Assembly (NCBI RefSeq): GCF_036850765.1
Contig: NC_089495.1
Span: forward strand, 22,102,875 to 22,166,874
DNA from: Saccopteryx bilineata
Lineage: Eukaryota > Chordata > Mammalia > Chiroptera > Emballonuridae
Length of the DNA stretch: 64,000 nt
Direction of reading: 5' to 3'
The notes beneath the pieces were generated by a model. It saw only the letters and a program-made list of their open reading frames with translations. It was not told the DNA's origin and did not search any database. Positions 46,440 to 57,470 of this stretch are shown here, one piece after another (position 1 is the stretch's first letter; each line of letters starts with the position of its first letter). Made by a program: the position numbers and the translations under genes.

Positions 46440-48685
46440 TGTCAGCAAGTATTTTTTTTTTCTACTATCCTCTTACACTTGTTTTCTGTGGCCCTTGTAA
46501 TAAGTCACAGTGGGAAAAGAGTCTCTGCAGCTGATTCCAAAATATCTGAATATCAAAATATCTGAGGAATGGCAACATTCCTCAGAAGCCAGGCATTCTA
46601 AAGAAAGAAAAATTGGAATTAAAATAGGAAGAACACTGACTTCAAGTCTGACAAACTGAAGGTGGGTTCCATAGAGGGTCCCTAGTCTACATTTGTTAGA
46701 GACGCTTCGAGAAGGATTGTAGTACGCACTTGATAAATTGATGTTGTTGATAATCCTATTCCGTAACTGCAGTGTGCCTCTGGAAGAAGTTCTCTTCGTA
46801 AACCCTTACTTTCTGGTTATTTACATCTGCTTCTATTTCACATGATCAATAAGCACCCTCAGTATTCTCAACAGCTATCAAGAGCTACTGGGTTTTCTAC
46901 CTTAAAACATGTCTCTGTCACTTTGGAGTGCCACCTTCCCCTGATGATAGCCACCCTTGGTAGCTGACCTCTTTGCATCTCTTCCACCTCTCCAAATCTG
47001 AATAGTGATGAGTATAGGTTCCCCAATGTTAACCAGGCTTAAAATAGTAAGTCAGCCAAATCAATAAAAGCTTGGTGTAATTAAAGCTGAACACCTCTTT
47101 TCGTGCTTGGGGAAAGCCATAATGATGCCCTTGCTCTTTACAAAGGGTTGGCTGAAGCCTAAAGATTTTCAATAAGTTCGAGTTTCCAAAGAGATTTGTT
47201 TCTCAAAAGGCCAAAAGAAAAACGATAAAAAGAATATTCTGGAGTACTGTGTTGGTGAGAATTTCACAGATAATTACCCACATTAGTCAAATTTTATCCA
47301 TTTTCTTTCTCTACCTATTTCTTTTTTTCTAAGGGAATCCAATTAAAAATTCCGGGATAATGAAACAGATCCTTTGTGAAGTGCAAGTACGGTTGAGATA
47401 AATTTAAATATTCTGACCTGCTATGATGCTGAGATGACACCCTATAAAGATACAGATCACTGGTATTCGTAAGAACTTCTCCTTGGGTGGCCTTGGTTTG
47501 GCATGGAGCTCTCCCAGAAAAGACTGTGGGAAGATTCTGGGCACTCTGCTTACAGAGTGCAACCAATTATGCTGCATTTGGTTTGCTTCTAGAAGTACAG
47601 GGGGCCAGGTGCCCAGGGAACATCTCCTCCGATGCTTATAATGCCGTTAATACCACATATCACTTATAATAAGATCTTTATAATAAGATGGTACATCATG
47701 AATACACACTGCACCGAACTGGCTGATTATTGTTTATTGGACGTCCATGATGTCTTCAGTGTTGTACAAAACAACAGAACTGCAGTTATTGAAGTTGTGA
47801 TTACATGAAACTTTCAACATAGTAGAGTTATATCTCTTTGCAACCCTCTACATGGAGGACACACATGCAAGGGTAATAGTCAAAATATCTAACAACCTCT
47901 ATGGCCAGCCACTAACCAGTCAGCTAAAAGATACCAGTCAGCAACAATTGATGCAGCCCTATGACTGCTTTTCAGCTGAATGTCAGCCCTACTAATGTTG
48001 GATTATAGGGAAAAGAATCTAGATGCATTAATGAAAACTGTACCATAAACATATTACCAACCCCAGAACCCAAATAAGAAGACCAAATTATCTTGAGGTC
48101 TTGAACCCTAAGAGTAAAAGGATCTATGGGGATAGATGCAGACTAGTCAAATAAGGGATGAAAGAAAAAGGGTTTAAATTTCATCTTTAAGACTCCTCTG
48201 AATTTTTGAAAGAACAGAATCTCTTGTTGGAGAGTGAAGCTCTATTGTAGCCACAGAAATTCAAACCATGTGTAGTTTACCTTAGCACATATTGCACCAA
48301 AACAATTGAAAAGGATAGGTTGAATTATATCACTAGAGAAAGAATTCTTTCTTCATGATGCAGAAGTTTAGGCCAGCTTGGTGAGTCCCAGGTTATGTGA
48401 TGACACAGCCATGCAGGTCTCATGAAGGACTAAATTCCACTAGCATGCATTTGCTTCCTGTGCCATACTCACGGTGTCGGAGAGATGGAGGACACAGCAG
48501 GAAACTGGAGAGGGAGTCAATTCCTTCCTGGGTCTACTTGCGATAGCTGTTCATTCTTCTGTGAAAACCGTAATTATTTCTACTCAAAGTCAGCTTTGCA
48601 TGTATAGTTTGTATAGTCTGAATGTCAGGAAGTCTGAATGCAGAAGGAGGATTGGATGGGAGAAAGCTAAGCCTCTTGAAAGAAT
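46440..48685. other. No gene seen
   Basis: About 2.2 kb of unassigned sequence; frames up to 100 codons without recognisable features. Confidence 0.5.
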
Positions 48686-48689
48686 AAAT

Positions 48690-49130
48690 GGCCTTGGCTG
48701 GATAGCTCAGTTGGTTAGAGCAGTGGTCCTCAACCTCCGGGCCACGGACCGGTACCGGTCCACAGAGAAAGAATAAATAACTTACATTATTTCTGTTTTA
48801 TTTATATTTAAGTCTGAATGATGTTTTATTTTTTAAAAATGACTAGATTCCCTCTGTTACATCCGTCTAAGACTCACTCTTGATGCTTGTCTTGGTCACG
48901 TGATACATTTATTCGTCCCACCCTAAAGGCTGGTCCTTGAAAATATTTTCTGACATTAAACTGGTCCGGTGCCCAAAAAAGGTTGGGGTCCACTGGGTTA
49001 GAGCAGCATCCTGAAGCACAGAGGTTGCCATTTCAATACCCAGTCAGGGCACAGACAGGAACAAATTGATGTTTCTGTTTCTCTTTCTCTTTCCCTTCCT
49101 CTCTTTAAAATCAATTTAAAAAATTAAAAA
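48690..49130 (+). mobile_element. SINE-D copy interrupted by a hAT element
   Basis: tRNA-like head 'ggccttggctggatagctcagttggttagag' continues, after the insertion, 'cagcatcctgaagcacagaggttgcc...ccagtcagggcac' and a (TTTCTC)/A-rich end. A fourth SINE type, related to classic bat SINEs. Confidence 0.85.
48721..48995. mobile_element. hAT-type non-autonomous element (275 bp) in a SINE
   Basis: Ends CAGTGGTCCTCAACC and GGTTGGGGTCCACTG form 15-bp inverted repeats with two mismatches. The 8-bp duplication GGTTAGAG (48713-48720, 48996-49003) is perfect and lies in the A-box region of the host SINE. No transposase. Confidence 0.93.
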
Positions 49131-49139
49131 GATTTCATC

Positions 49140-49580
49140 TTGGAAAGGAAAAAAGAGTACGTGAAACACTAATTTGCCATTCAGTACCAAGGCTCACTGA
49201 GACAAGATGGGAAAGCTAAGAGGAAGCAGTGTAGTGGAGGTGGAGGTGCACAGAAATGCACTCTGAACAAGACTTGGGCCCTTCCTTCTCAAAAATGGGG
49301 TGGTGGGTAAGACTAAATAGTCTTCTCTAGATGATAAGGGTAGAAATATGTAACAGGGGTAATCTCCAAGGACCTTTTCTGTTTTATTTATTAAACAGAC
49401 GCTATTAAGAAAATAAACTATAATGTCTATTTAGAGTCTAATTGAAATATGAATAGTATCTTTTTCTTAATACACATGATGAGAAAAGTAAAATAATAAA
49501 TATGGAACTTGTTTGAACATTAGAACTACCCCTTTACCCAGCTTCGGTTTGCTTCCTTTCGGCTGATAAGATGAGACTCA
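49140..49580. other. No gene seen
   Basis: Short unassigned AT-rich stretch between the SINE and the ERVL fossil. Confidence 0.45.
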
Positions 49581-50109
49581 CGCACATTAGGAAAGAAACT
49601 TTCCTTTACTTAAAATCAACTGAATGTAGACATTAGTAACATCTCCAAAATGTCTTCACAGCAACATTAGATTACCATTGGATCAAATAACTGAGTACTA
49701 CAGCCTAGTCAAGTTGACACATCCACCTCCTGTCAACTTGGCATCCATACCCACCCTCTTAAACTATACTTAATCACCAAATACAATGAGAAAATCATAC
49801 TTCAGCCTAGACTGTGTACAACTGAAAATGTGCTAACTCTTTTCTTAGAAGAGGATCCCAGGTGTTTGGATGATTCTGTTCACTCTTCCCCTTGATAACT
49901 TAAACTCTAACTTAAATACTGTAATATAAAATTAAATATTATTAAGAAGTCTTATGTTATATGATAAGGGGATATGACAGGGAAGAAAACATGTATAGAT
50001 TCATAACAAAATAAGGAAGAAATACTCATAATATTTAAGTCCTAATTTCTACAATTGGCCAAGTGGTTGTAGCTGGTATTTATCTTCTTCCATCACACTC
50101 CATCCTTTT

Positions 50110-50650
50110 ATTACCCACAGCGAGCACCTCAGCTGGTCTTGGTTCTCTGTCTGGTAGGGTAACCCAAATTTTCATTTCTGAAAGTTCTGGGCCATTAGTA
50201 GTCTTGCATAAATTGGGCTGTTAAAGTTTTCCATTGATCTCAATCACAGGTCATGGCACTACTAAGAGATTCCCTAATGGGTCTCATGTACTCCAGACAT
50301 ACTCTTTCTTATCTCCATTTTGTAGTGACAGCTCAAATTCCCTTGGTGATTGGGATCAATCACCTTAGCCAGTACACCAACTCCCTTCTTTGCCTATTAA
50401 TTCAGAGAAACAAGTAACCTAAATTGGCCAGGTGGCAGTCTTAACTTCCAATTCAATGAAATCATTAATGTGTTGTCTGGTGGAAGCATTGCTTGCTTTG
50501 GAACTAAGACTTCTAGACTAGCAGGACATATGATCTCCAGGATAGAAGATAAAAATTTTAATACTGGGTCACTAGTAATAATAGTGAGTGGTACCACTTT
50601 GATTTCCAGCTTTTGATTCTTGGACTTGTGAATCTTGACCATGGGAAAAA
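50110..50650 (-). pseudogene. ERVL dUTPase-like remnant
   Basis: A minus-strand frame (50397-50642) contains NWKLRLPPGQFRLLVSLN, and the next segment reads AKKGVGVLAKVIDPNHQG, both fitting the trimeric dUTPase fold that ERVL elements carry after integrase. The frame then breaks. A stop lies between the two segments. Confidence 0.72.
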
Positions 50651-50819
50651 CACCACCATATATTGGGCACTGAGTTAAAGCATATACACCCTCCCAGAGA
50701 ACAATGCCCCAGGCTTACAATGTATTGCCATCTAGCGTGTGCTATACCTGAGTGTCTTCCAATGGCTATTTTAATGTTCTATCAAGCCACTGTTTCAGAA
50801 TGGTGGGGAACATGGTAAG

Positions 50820-51200
50820 ACCACAGAATTCCATAAAATGGGCCCATTGCCACACTTTATTTGCTGTGGAATTAGTTCTTTGACCAGACACAATGCTTAT
50901 TACAATGTTTATATCATGATAGTAGATAAAGCATTCTGTCATTCGGGCAAAAGCACTGCATGCAAGAAAGGCAAATCCATATCTTGACTAAGTGTCTATT
51001 CCAATAAGAACAAACAGTGGCCATTCCTGAGGGAAGTGGTTCAATAGAATCAATCTGTCACCAGGTAGCTAGCTGATCACCCAGAGAATGGTGGTGCCAC
51101 AGTGGGGATTTCATTTTGGTGTCAGATGTTGACAGACTTGTCACTCAGCAATGACTATAGCCAGGCCAGCATTGGTATGTAGAAATTTATGTTGCTGAGT
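50820..51200 (-). pseudogene. ERVL integrase core remnant
   Basis: Minus-strand text includes the first catalytic Asp in GIDT (50991-51002) and the second-Asp region as SGQRTN (50871-50888), where the usual SDQGT-like motif has lost its Asp. Stop codons interrupt the frame, so it is inactive. Confidence 0.75.
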
Positions 51201-52399
51201 CCAGGCATACTGCCATCCCCACCACATAGCCACTTGGTTCATGGGTCCATTGGATTATGACAAAGAGTGGCTGGGAGAAAAGGCTAATTGGTATTCATAG
51301 AATGGGTCATCCTACCCACCTGATTATGAAAATCCTCCTCTGCTGAAGCCAGTATTTTGTGAATATTCATGTGGGATCTTTACATTTTCTTCACCAGTTG
51401 AGAAAGGTCAATCTGTACACCCTTTCTCAAGACATCTCTGTCACTAATTTTCGAATCATTCTTTCCAATTCCTTATCTATCCGGGCAAGCCATTGGCCAC
51501 AGCCCGTTAATTAGTATATACTTGCACATCTAGGTATTTTTTCTTCCAAACAAGAAAAACAATCTAGTGCATAGCTTAAATTTCTGCTTAGTGAAAGAAC
51601 TTCCCTTTACCACTGTCCTTCAGAGATGTCCCAGAAAGAGGTTATAGTGCTATAGCTGTACACTTTCAGGTGGTGACTACATATTGGGCAGAATCATTTA
51701 TATATTAGGCACAGGTTTTCTCTTTTCAACCAAATAGTTTTAGGGAACTACCCATGAGGCCGTTACTGTGGGTTGGGAAAGAGTAATGTAGTAAGAATGG
51801 GAACTATGGATACTTGGATCTTCATGTAAGGCTAAGTACTTTGTGTAATTTACTTGAATTTTCAGGGTCTGCTCAAGCCTGATCTCATACATACTTCCAT
51901 TTGATCACTGAGTGTGTAGGTCATACCCAGCTATATGGTTCTTTGGTTCGGACAACACTTGGTTCATGATGGGCAGCTTACATCACATGATAACTTGGTG
52001 AGTCATGAGTAAGCATTCGATCTCTACCAAGACTCAACAACATGCAAATTTCTCAAAAGGAGAGTAATTATCCATCAAGGATAACAGGGCCTTGCTTCAA
52101 AATTGTAAGGATCTGTGCTGTGATTCACATATAGGGGCCTTCCCCAAGGCTCCAAAGAGCATCCCTATCTGCCACGACCCTTCAAGCACCACTGCATCTG
52201 CCGGATCATATGCTCAGGAGACAGAGCGGCTTGCACAACATCCTGGACTCGACACAAAGCTTTCTCTTCTTCTGAACTAATTCAAATTCAGCAACTTTTT
52301 GGGTCATGCAGTAAACAGGTCAAAGTCACATCTCCTCCAAAATCCAGAGAAACCCACAAGGCATTGTGCCTCTTTTTTGATTGTAGAAGGGACCAGATG

Positions 52400-52700
52400 C
52401 AACAACTTATCCTTCACTTTAGAACGACCTTGACATACTCCAAGCTAATCTACACCTAGAAATTTCACTGATGTAAAGTCCCCTGAATTTTTGTCAGATT
52501 TATTTCCTACCCTCTGATGTGCAAATGTCTTACTAATAAATATACAGTAGTGCTTAATTCTTACACATTAAGTCCAATCAGCATACTATCATCAATGTGA
52601 TGGGCCAGTGTGATATCTTATGGAGGAGAAAGGCAATCAAGATCTCTGTGGACTAAATTATCACATGAGGATGGGAAGTTGATATACCCCTGAGGTAGGA
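52400..52700 (-). pseudogene. ERVL reverse-transcriptase remnant
   Basis: Minus-strand HIDDSMLIGL (52568-52597) corresponds to the YxDD-type catalytic loop, with the Tyr changed to His. Frames on both sides are broken. Confidence 0.75.
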
Positions 52701-52784
52701 CAATGTTAACCCCATTACAGTTCTCTTACTGAGTATGTTTCCCAGGTAATTTTTAAACATCTCAATCCAGAGGCCTTTCTCAGT

Positions 52785-52925
52785 TCTTAATAATAACAGG
52801 TGACACTTAAATAGCATTTATCATGTATCAGAAACTGTTCTAAGCAACTTGGTGTATATTATCACCTGTATTTCTCATAACAACTCTTCATATCCCCATC
52901 TTGAAGATGGGTTTACAGGGGTGAA
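52785..52925 (+). repeat. MIR fragment
   Basis: 'tgacacttaaatagcatttatcatgtatcagaaactgttctaagcaacttggtgtatattatcacc' plus 'ccatcttgaagatgggtttacagg' is a MIR. Confidence 0.85.
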
Positions 52926-52929
52926 AATA

Positions 52930-53585
52930 CTTCTCTTGGATTACTCGATATTTAATTCCAAGCAATAATATCAAAACAAAGACAAGATATGAAGGAATAG
53001 GCAATCCAAGAGAAACTGCACTCAACACCACTTAACTTAAACGGTTTTCACTCATTTATTCTCTTTAATAAGCCAAGCAACAGCACACAGCAAGCAGGAG
53101 GAGACAATGGGTGGGAGGCACACACCACATGTTCAGGTGTTGACTAGTGTCTCTAACTGTTGGGCTGCCATTTATTCTCAGCCAGGAGGTCTGGTGGTCT
53201 CTGCTTGCAAAGGTCTTTGCTGCAGTCTTCACCAGGCATAAGAGTTTTCCCAGGGTCAGTACTCCGTGTCCCACAGACAGTTATTGGGATTAATGTTCAC
53301 CATGGCCTGGTGGACTTAAGAGAGCCAAGATACTTCCAGTGAACCTGGATTTGGGGTAGATTAATGAGAAATAACCATACCAACTCTAAGTGAAATACGA
53401 AGACTGTGCAAGTTTATGATTGTGTAACTTACAAAGTGTGTCTATAGATGCCCTTGGGGAAAACAAACATCGCAACAGTCCAGAAGGCGAGTGCTCTTTG
53501 AGTTGGGGGCTTTTATGCATCAACAATAAGGCTTAAGAGAGTTCTATATGCTCACATTTTTAAACCACTTGGACATGATTTTTCT
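52930..53585. other. No gene seen
   Basis: Unassigned; short frames on both strands overlap at 53065-53342 and are treated as chance. Confidence 0.45.
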
Positions 53586-53591
53586 AAAAAC

Positions 53592-53753
53592 ATTTAAAAA
53601 ATGTACTGATTGATTTTTAGAGAAAGAAATCGATTTGTGGTTCTACTTATTTATGCATTCATTGGTTGATTCTTGTATGTGCTCTAACCAGGGATTGAAC
53701 CTGCAACCGTGGCATATCCATGATGCTCTAACCAACTGACCTACCCAGACAGA
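53592..53753 (-). mobile_element. Old tRNA-derived SINE (SINE-D-like)
   Basis: Minus-strand: 'tctgtctgggtaggtcagttggttagagcatc' head with 'ggttgcaggttcaatccctgg' B-box region and an A-rich end. More diverged than other SINEs here. Confidence 0.8.
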
Positions 53754-53961
53754 GCCTGAAGACATTTTTGAAAATGGTATGATGCTACACAATTATGATC
53801 CTCAACATCAATTCTTAGAGAGATTAGGAACTGCATAGAATCTTAATTCTTCAGATGAGGAAACTATTAAACCTGATTTTTCTTGTCTTAAGATTCCTTT
53901 TACATGTAAAATGGTAGATATTTATTCCAAGTCACTATCTTTTTCGTTAAGTAAATTGTGA

Positions 53962-54085
53962 GGTGATAACTCTCAATAGGGATTATGAGTTCGGTGATAA
54001 CTCTCAATAGGGATTATGAGTTCGGTGATAACTTTCAATAGGGATTATGAGTTCGGTGATAACTCTCAATAGGGATTATGAGTTC
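53962..54085 (+). repeat. 31-bp x 4 tandem repeat
   Basis: Four adjacent 31-bp units beginning ggtgataact(c/t)tcaatag, nearly identical: the third has one C-to-T change. Not part of a recognised transposon. Confidence 0.95.
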
Positions 54086-54089
54086 TTAT

Positions 54090-54800
54090 TAACACTATGC
54101 CACATAAGAGGATGAAACTAACCCTCAAGGAGTGCTTATAAAATACCTAGAGCTTTTAATATTCATTACATGCTAGCATAAAATCAGAATTTTGGAATGA
54201 CAGAGCTGAAGCATATCTATCAAGATTAGCCAACTCGTAATCTTCAGAGATTACTCACATTCAGTCCATGCTTTGCTTTCTTCCGCAGGGTGCTGTGTAT
54301 TCCTCATTGAACTGCATTTAGCTCTAAAAGATTGGGTAATGATATCTGCCTTTTTGTGTTTAGAGCTCAGCATTAGTCCATATAAACCTAAACTTTATAA
54401 ATACTTAATGTTAAGTACTTTTACTACTTTCTACTAGAGGGGAAAAAAGCAATTTTCAATTGATTGAATGCATTTTCAGACAGCTTACCAGTAGAGTAGT
54501 TTCAGGCAATTCAGCTATTTTTATCTCTATCTGGCAGAAATTTTCTTCTTTATTTTACACTGTAAACAGACACAATAAGATGCATTTTAAATTAGAGTGA
54601 ATATTACTTCTCGTGATCTATGAGTGATTGGCTAACAAGGGATCAGATAAGATATTCCTTATGCTTCCCCAAGGTGAGTTATAAACATCTAAGGTATTTT
54701 GTTGATTCATGCCTATTCCTTAATGCTACCTTGTGCTATGTATTAATTTAAGATTCAAAACCAGGAGAATGTGTGTTGTGGACAGATTTTAGTTGCACTA
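54090..54800. other. No gene seen
   Basis: AT-rich unassigned sequence with no coding or repeat signal I can name. Confidence 0.45.
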
Positions 54801-54801
54801 A

Positions 54802-54961
54802 ACCACTATTTTAGAAGGGAGTATCAAGAAGGTACATGTTGGTCAAATAAGTTTGTGAATAATATATATATGTTTGCTCGTTTATAGTTTGCATTGGATG
54901 TGGGGGGACATGCTGTAAGCAGGCCGAGTCCTTATAGCCTAAGGCTTAGTTTTAAGCCTAA
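54802..54961 (+). repeat. Duplicated 160-bp block, copy 1 (flank plus LTR 5' end)
   Basis: Matches 56557-56716 with four differences in 160 bases. The first 35 bases are LTR flank (accactattttagaagg...); from 54837 it is the LTR's 5' end (tgttggtcaaataag). It then departs abruptly into unrelated sequence after 'taagcctaa'. Confidence 0.93.
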
Positions 54962-54964
54962 AAG

Positions 54965-55630
54965 CACTATGGAGTTTTCCCATCCAGCCACAAATTTGTC
55001 AATTTATGAACAGTGGTACAAATTTATGAAATAGATGGATAATGGTAGAGTTATAATCTGTAAACCCATATTAGATGACAATAAATGTCATTCATAATAT
55101 TACGGTCCCAATCTTGTTGTATTTAGATGATACCTACCTAAACTTGCCTATTTATTTAGATGGGAATATTAACATCACACTTATTATATTAATAACACAT
55201 GAAACAACAATTTACCACCTGGTTTAATATTCTTCAGTGCTAAATTGAAGTACTTGACTCATCTAATTTTGTTTTTTCTAAGATACAATATAACCATCTG
55301 TGTCCATTCTATTGGAATAATGCTGCTTGTCTAAACTTCCACAATGCCTAGTTTACTATCAAACAGGAGCCAGTATATGGAGACCTCACTTAGATTACCC
55401 CAGGCTTTGTACATCTCTTTTGATGGCTGAAAAAACAAGTAGGTGTAGGCAGAGGAGAGGAAGTAGTTGCTGAAAAATAGCATCTGATGATGAGTGATGG
55501 AGAGCAGTAAGGTTTTTACCTTAGTTTGGGAGGGGGAGGAAAGAGAGGTGAAAGGAATGGAGATTAGGTAAAAAAAAAAAAATTAAAAAGAAAGGAACAA
55601 ATTCACAATTATTTGAGCTGAGCTTAAGGT
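54965..55630. other. No gene seen
   Basis: AT-rich unassigned sequence lying between the two copies of the duplicated block. Confidence 0.45.
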
Positions 55631-55650
55631 GAGATAAAAGTACAGCTATA

Positions 55651-56006
55651 GCCCTGGCTGTTTGGCTCAGTGGTAGAGCGTTGGCCTGGCGTGCAGGAGT
55701 CCTGGGTTTGATTCCCGGCCAGGGCACACAGGAGAAGCGCCCATCTGCTTCTCCACCCCTCCTCCTCTCCTTCCTCTGTGTCTCTCTCTTCCCCTCCCAC
55801 AGCCAAGGCTCCATTGGAGTAAAAGATGGCCCAGGCGCTGGGGATGGCTCTATGGCCTCTGCCTCAGGCACTAGAATGGCTCTGGTTGCAACAGAGCGAC
55901 GCCCCCGATGGGCAGAGCATCGCCCCCTGGTGGGCGTGCCGGTGGATCCCGGTCTGGCACATGCGGGAGTCTGTCTGACTGCCTCCCCGTTTCCAACTTC
56001 AGAAAA

Positions 56007-56040
<34 letters not shown>
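55651..56040 (+). mobile_element. SINE-A copy with (CA)n tail
   Basis: Full-length SINE-A; the A-rich tail has become a CA run (56008-56040). Duplication AAGTACAGCTATA / AAGTGTAGCTATA. CTCF-like core GCATCGCCCCCTGGTGG at 55917-55933; ATG-initiated frame from 55826. It is the CTCF-like site nearest the TNKS promoter (about 1.9 kb upstream). Confidence 0.95.
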
Positions 56041-56042
<2 letters not shown>

Positions 56043-56204
56043 GTGTAGCTATAATAGAAAGAAAAATAATAATTTTAATAGTTTGATTTTGCAGAAAGGA
56101 AAAGTAGACACTGAATATTATAGTTAAAAGGCTTGCCTAAATTTACACAGCAAGTAAATGACAGAGACTGGATTCCAGTCGTGGCAATCAGAACCACTAT
56201 TTTA

Positions 56205-56553
56205 ATTTTTTTATTTTTTTTATTTTTTACAGGGACAGAGAGAGAGAGTCAGATAGAGGGATAGATAGGGACAGACAGACAGGAATGGAGAGAGATGAGA
56301 AGCATCAATCATCAGTTTTTCATTGTGACACCGTAGTTGTTCATTGATTGCTTTCTCATATATACTATGACCACGGGCCTTCAGCAGACTGAGTAACCCC
56401 TGCTCGAGCCAGTGACCTTGGGTCCATGCTAGTGAGCTTTTTGCTCAAGCCAGATGAGTCCGCGCTCAAGCTGGCAACCCCGGGGTCTCGAACCTGGGTC
56501 CTTCTGCATCCCAGTCTGACGCTCTAGCCACTGCGCCACCGCCTGGTCAGGCC
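56205..56553 (-). mobile_element. SINE-C copy inserted at the edge of duplicated block 2
   Basis: Minus-strand SINE-C with a perfect 15-bp duplication AGAACCACTATTTTA (56190-56204, 56554-56568). Its target is the same flank sequence found without a SINE at 54802. Confidence 0.95.
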
Positions 56554-56556
56554 AGA

Positions 56557-56716
56557 ACCACTATTTTAGAAGGGAGTATCAAGAAGGTACATGTTGGTCA
56601 AATAAGTTTGTGAATAATATATATATGTTTGCTCGCTTATAGTTTGCATTGGATGTGGGGGGACATGCTGTAAGCAGGTTGGGTCCTTATAGCCTAAGGC
56701 TTAGTTTTAAGCCTAA
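56557..56716 (+). repeat. Duplicated 160-bp block, copy 2
   Basis: Partner of 54802-54961. Here the LTR continues past the breakpoint to its natural end at 57254, so this is probably the parental copy. Confidence 0.9.
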
Positions 56717-57254
56717 GTTTTTCCCCACACCTTTGACTGTTGAATGATAGGGGGTGGTGCACTCTTATGAAGAATCCCATTATGCCTTAGATAAGTGACT
56801 TTGTGTCAGAGACTTACTTCTTTGTATATTGGATTAAAGGTTTTGATTTCTACACTATAAAATGGTTCAGAGGAGCCCCTGCTGGAGGAGAGCAGAGAAA
56901 GGCCACGTGGAGGAGAGGAGAAGCAGCCAAGATGGTGGAGCGCTGAAGGAGAAGCCAGTTTGTGTAGAGTTTGTGCAGAGAGAAGGAGATGGAGAACAGA
57001 TGTGAATAAGGCTGGTGAAGTAGAATCCTTTGGTCCTAGGAAAACTCAGATAAGTCAGTGGCTTTGGGAGCCCTGAATGGAAAGGGAAGTGTTTTCCCAC
57101 TATGTGTATTTCTTGCCCTCCAGGTGCGAGCTAGGATTAAAGATAATGGCCCACCAGTTCTTGGCTCCATTGCTTCATTACTATCTGTCCGAATCAAATG
57201 TGAACCTGCATGGTCCAGGCGGCTCTGATGGTGGCCATAGCTACTGGCTTTACA
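56592..57254 (+). repeat. Solo LTR in sense with TNKS (copy 4)
   Basis: Starts TGTTGGTCAAATAAG, ends CTACTGGCTTTACA, with flanks GTACA / GTATA (56587-56591, 57255-57259; one mismatch). TATAAAA at 56856-56862, a 'cagccaagatgg' YY1-like word near 56926, and an 'attaaa' poly(A)-type signal near 57134. No internal genes. It ends 620 bp before the TNKS ATG in the same orientation, so its promoter could in principle drive an upstream exon. Confidence 0.9.
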
Positions 57255-57359
57255 GTATAGAGTGAGAAAACTTACAGAGAAGGGCTACAGAAACCAAGAG
57301 GATAGCAGGGGAAGAATATAGGGATGAAAAAAGAAATTACCCGTGGGCTAATTATAGTT

Positions 57360-57470
57360 GTGCTTTATTAACGACACAATGCTTTGCATAAGTTAGTTCA
57401 CTGAATTCCGCTAACAATGCTGTGAGGTAGCTAGTATTCCATTTTTCAGACGAGACCACTTGCTAGATGA
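57360..57470 (-). repeat. MIR fragment
   Basis: 'aatgctttgcataagttagttcactgaattccgctaacaatgctgtgaggtagctagtattcc' resembles a MIR core; it sits between the LTR and the CpG island. Confidence 0.7.

Larger units (their letters stand above)
49590..52760 (-). mobile_element. ERVL-class endogenous retrovirus fossil (minus strand)
   Basis: On the minus strand, order is reverse transcriptase (about 52.4-52.7 kb), RNase H/connecting region, integrase (about 50.8-51.5 kb), dUTPase-like domain (50.1-50.65 kb), a purine-rich tract near 49725 and an MLT2-like LTR part (to about 49590). That is the ERVL gene order. All frames are broken by stops and shifts; gag and the 5' LTR were not identified. An ancient, dead insertion. 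Confidence 0.82.

Noticed and set aside
55521..56042. A 173-codon minus-strand frame starting with a Cys-Val run
   Set aside because: The Cys-Val run is the (CA)n tail and the rest is SINE-A antisense.
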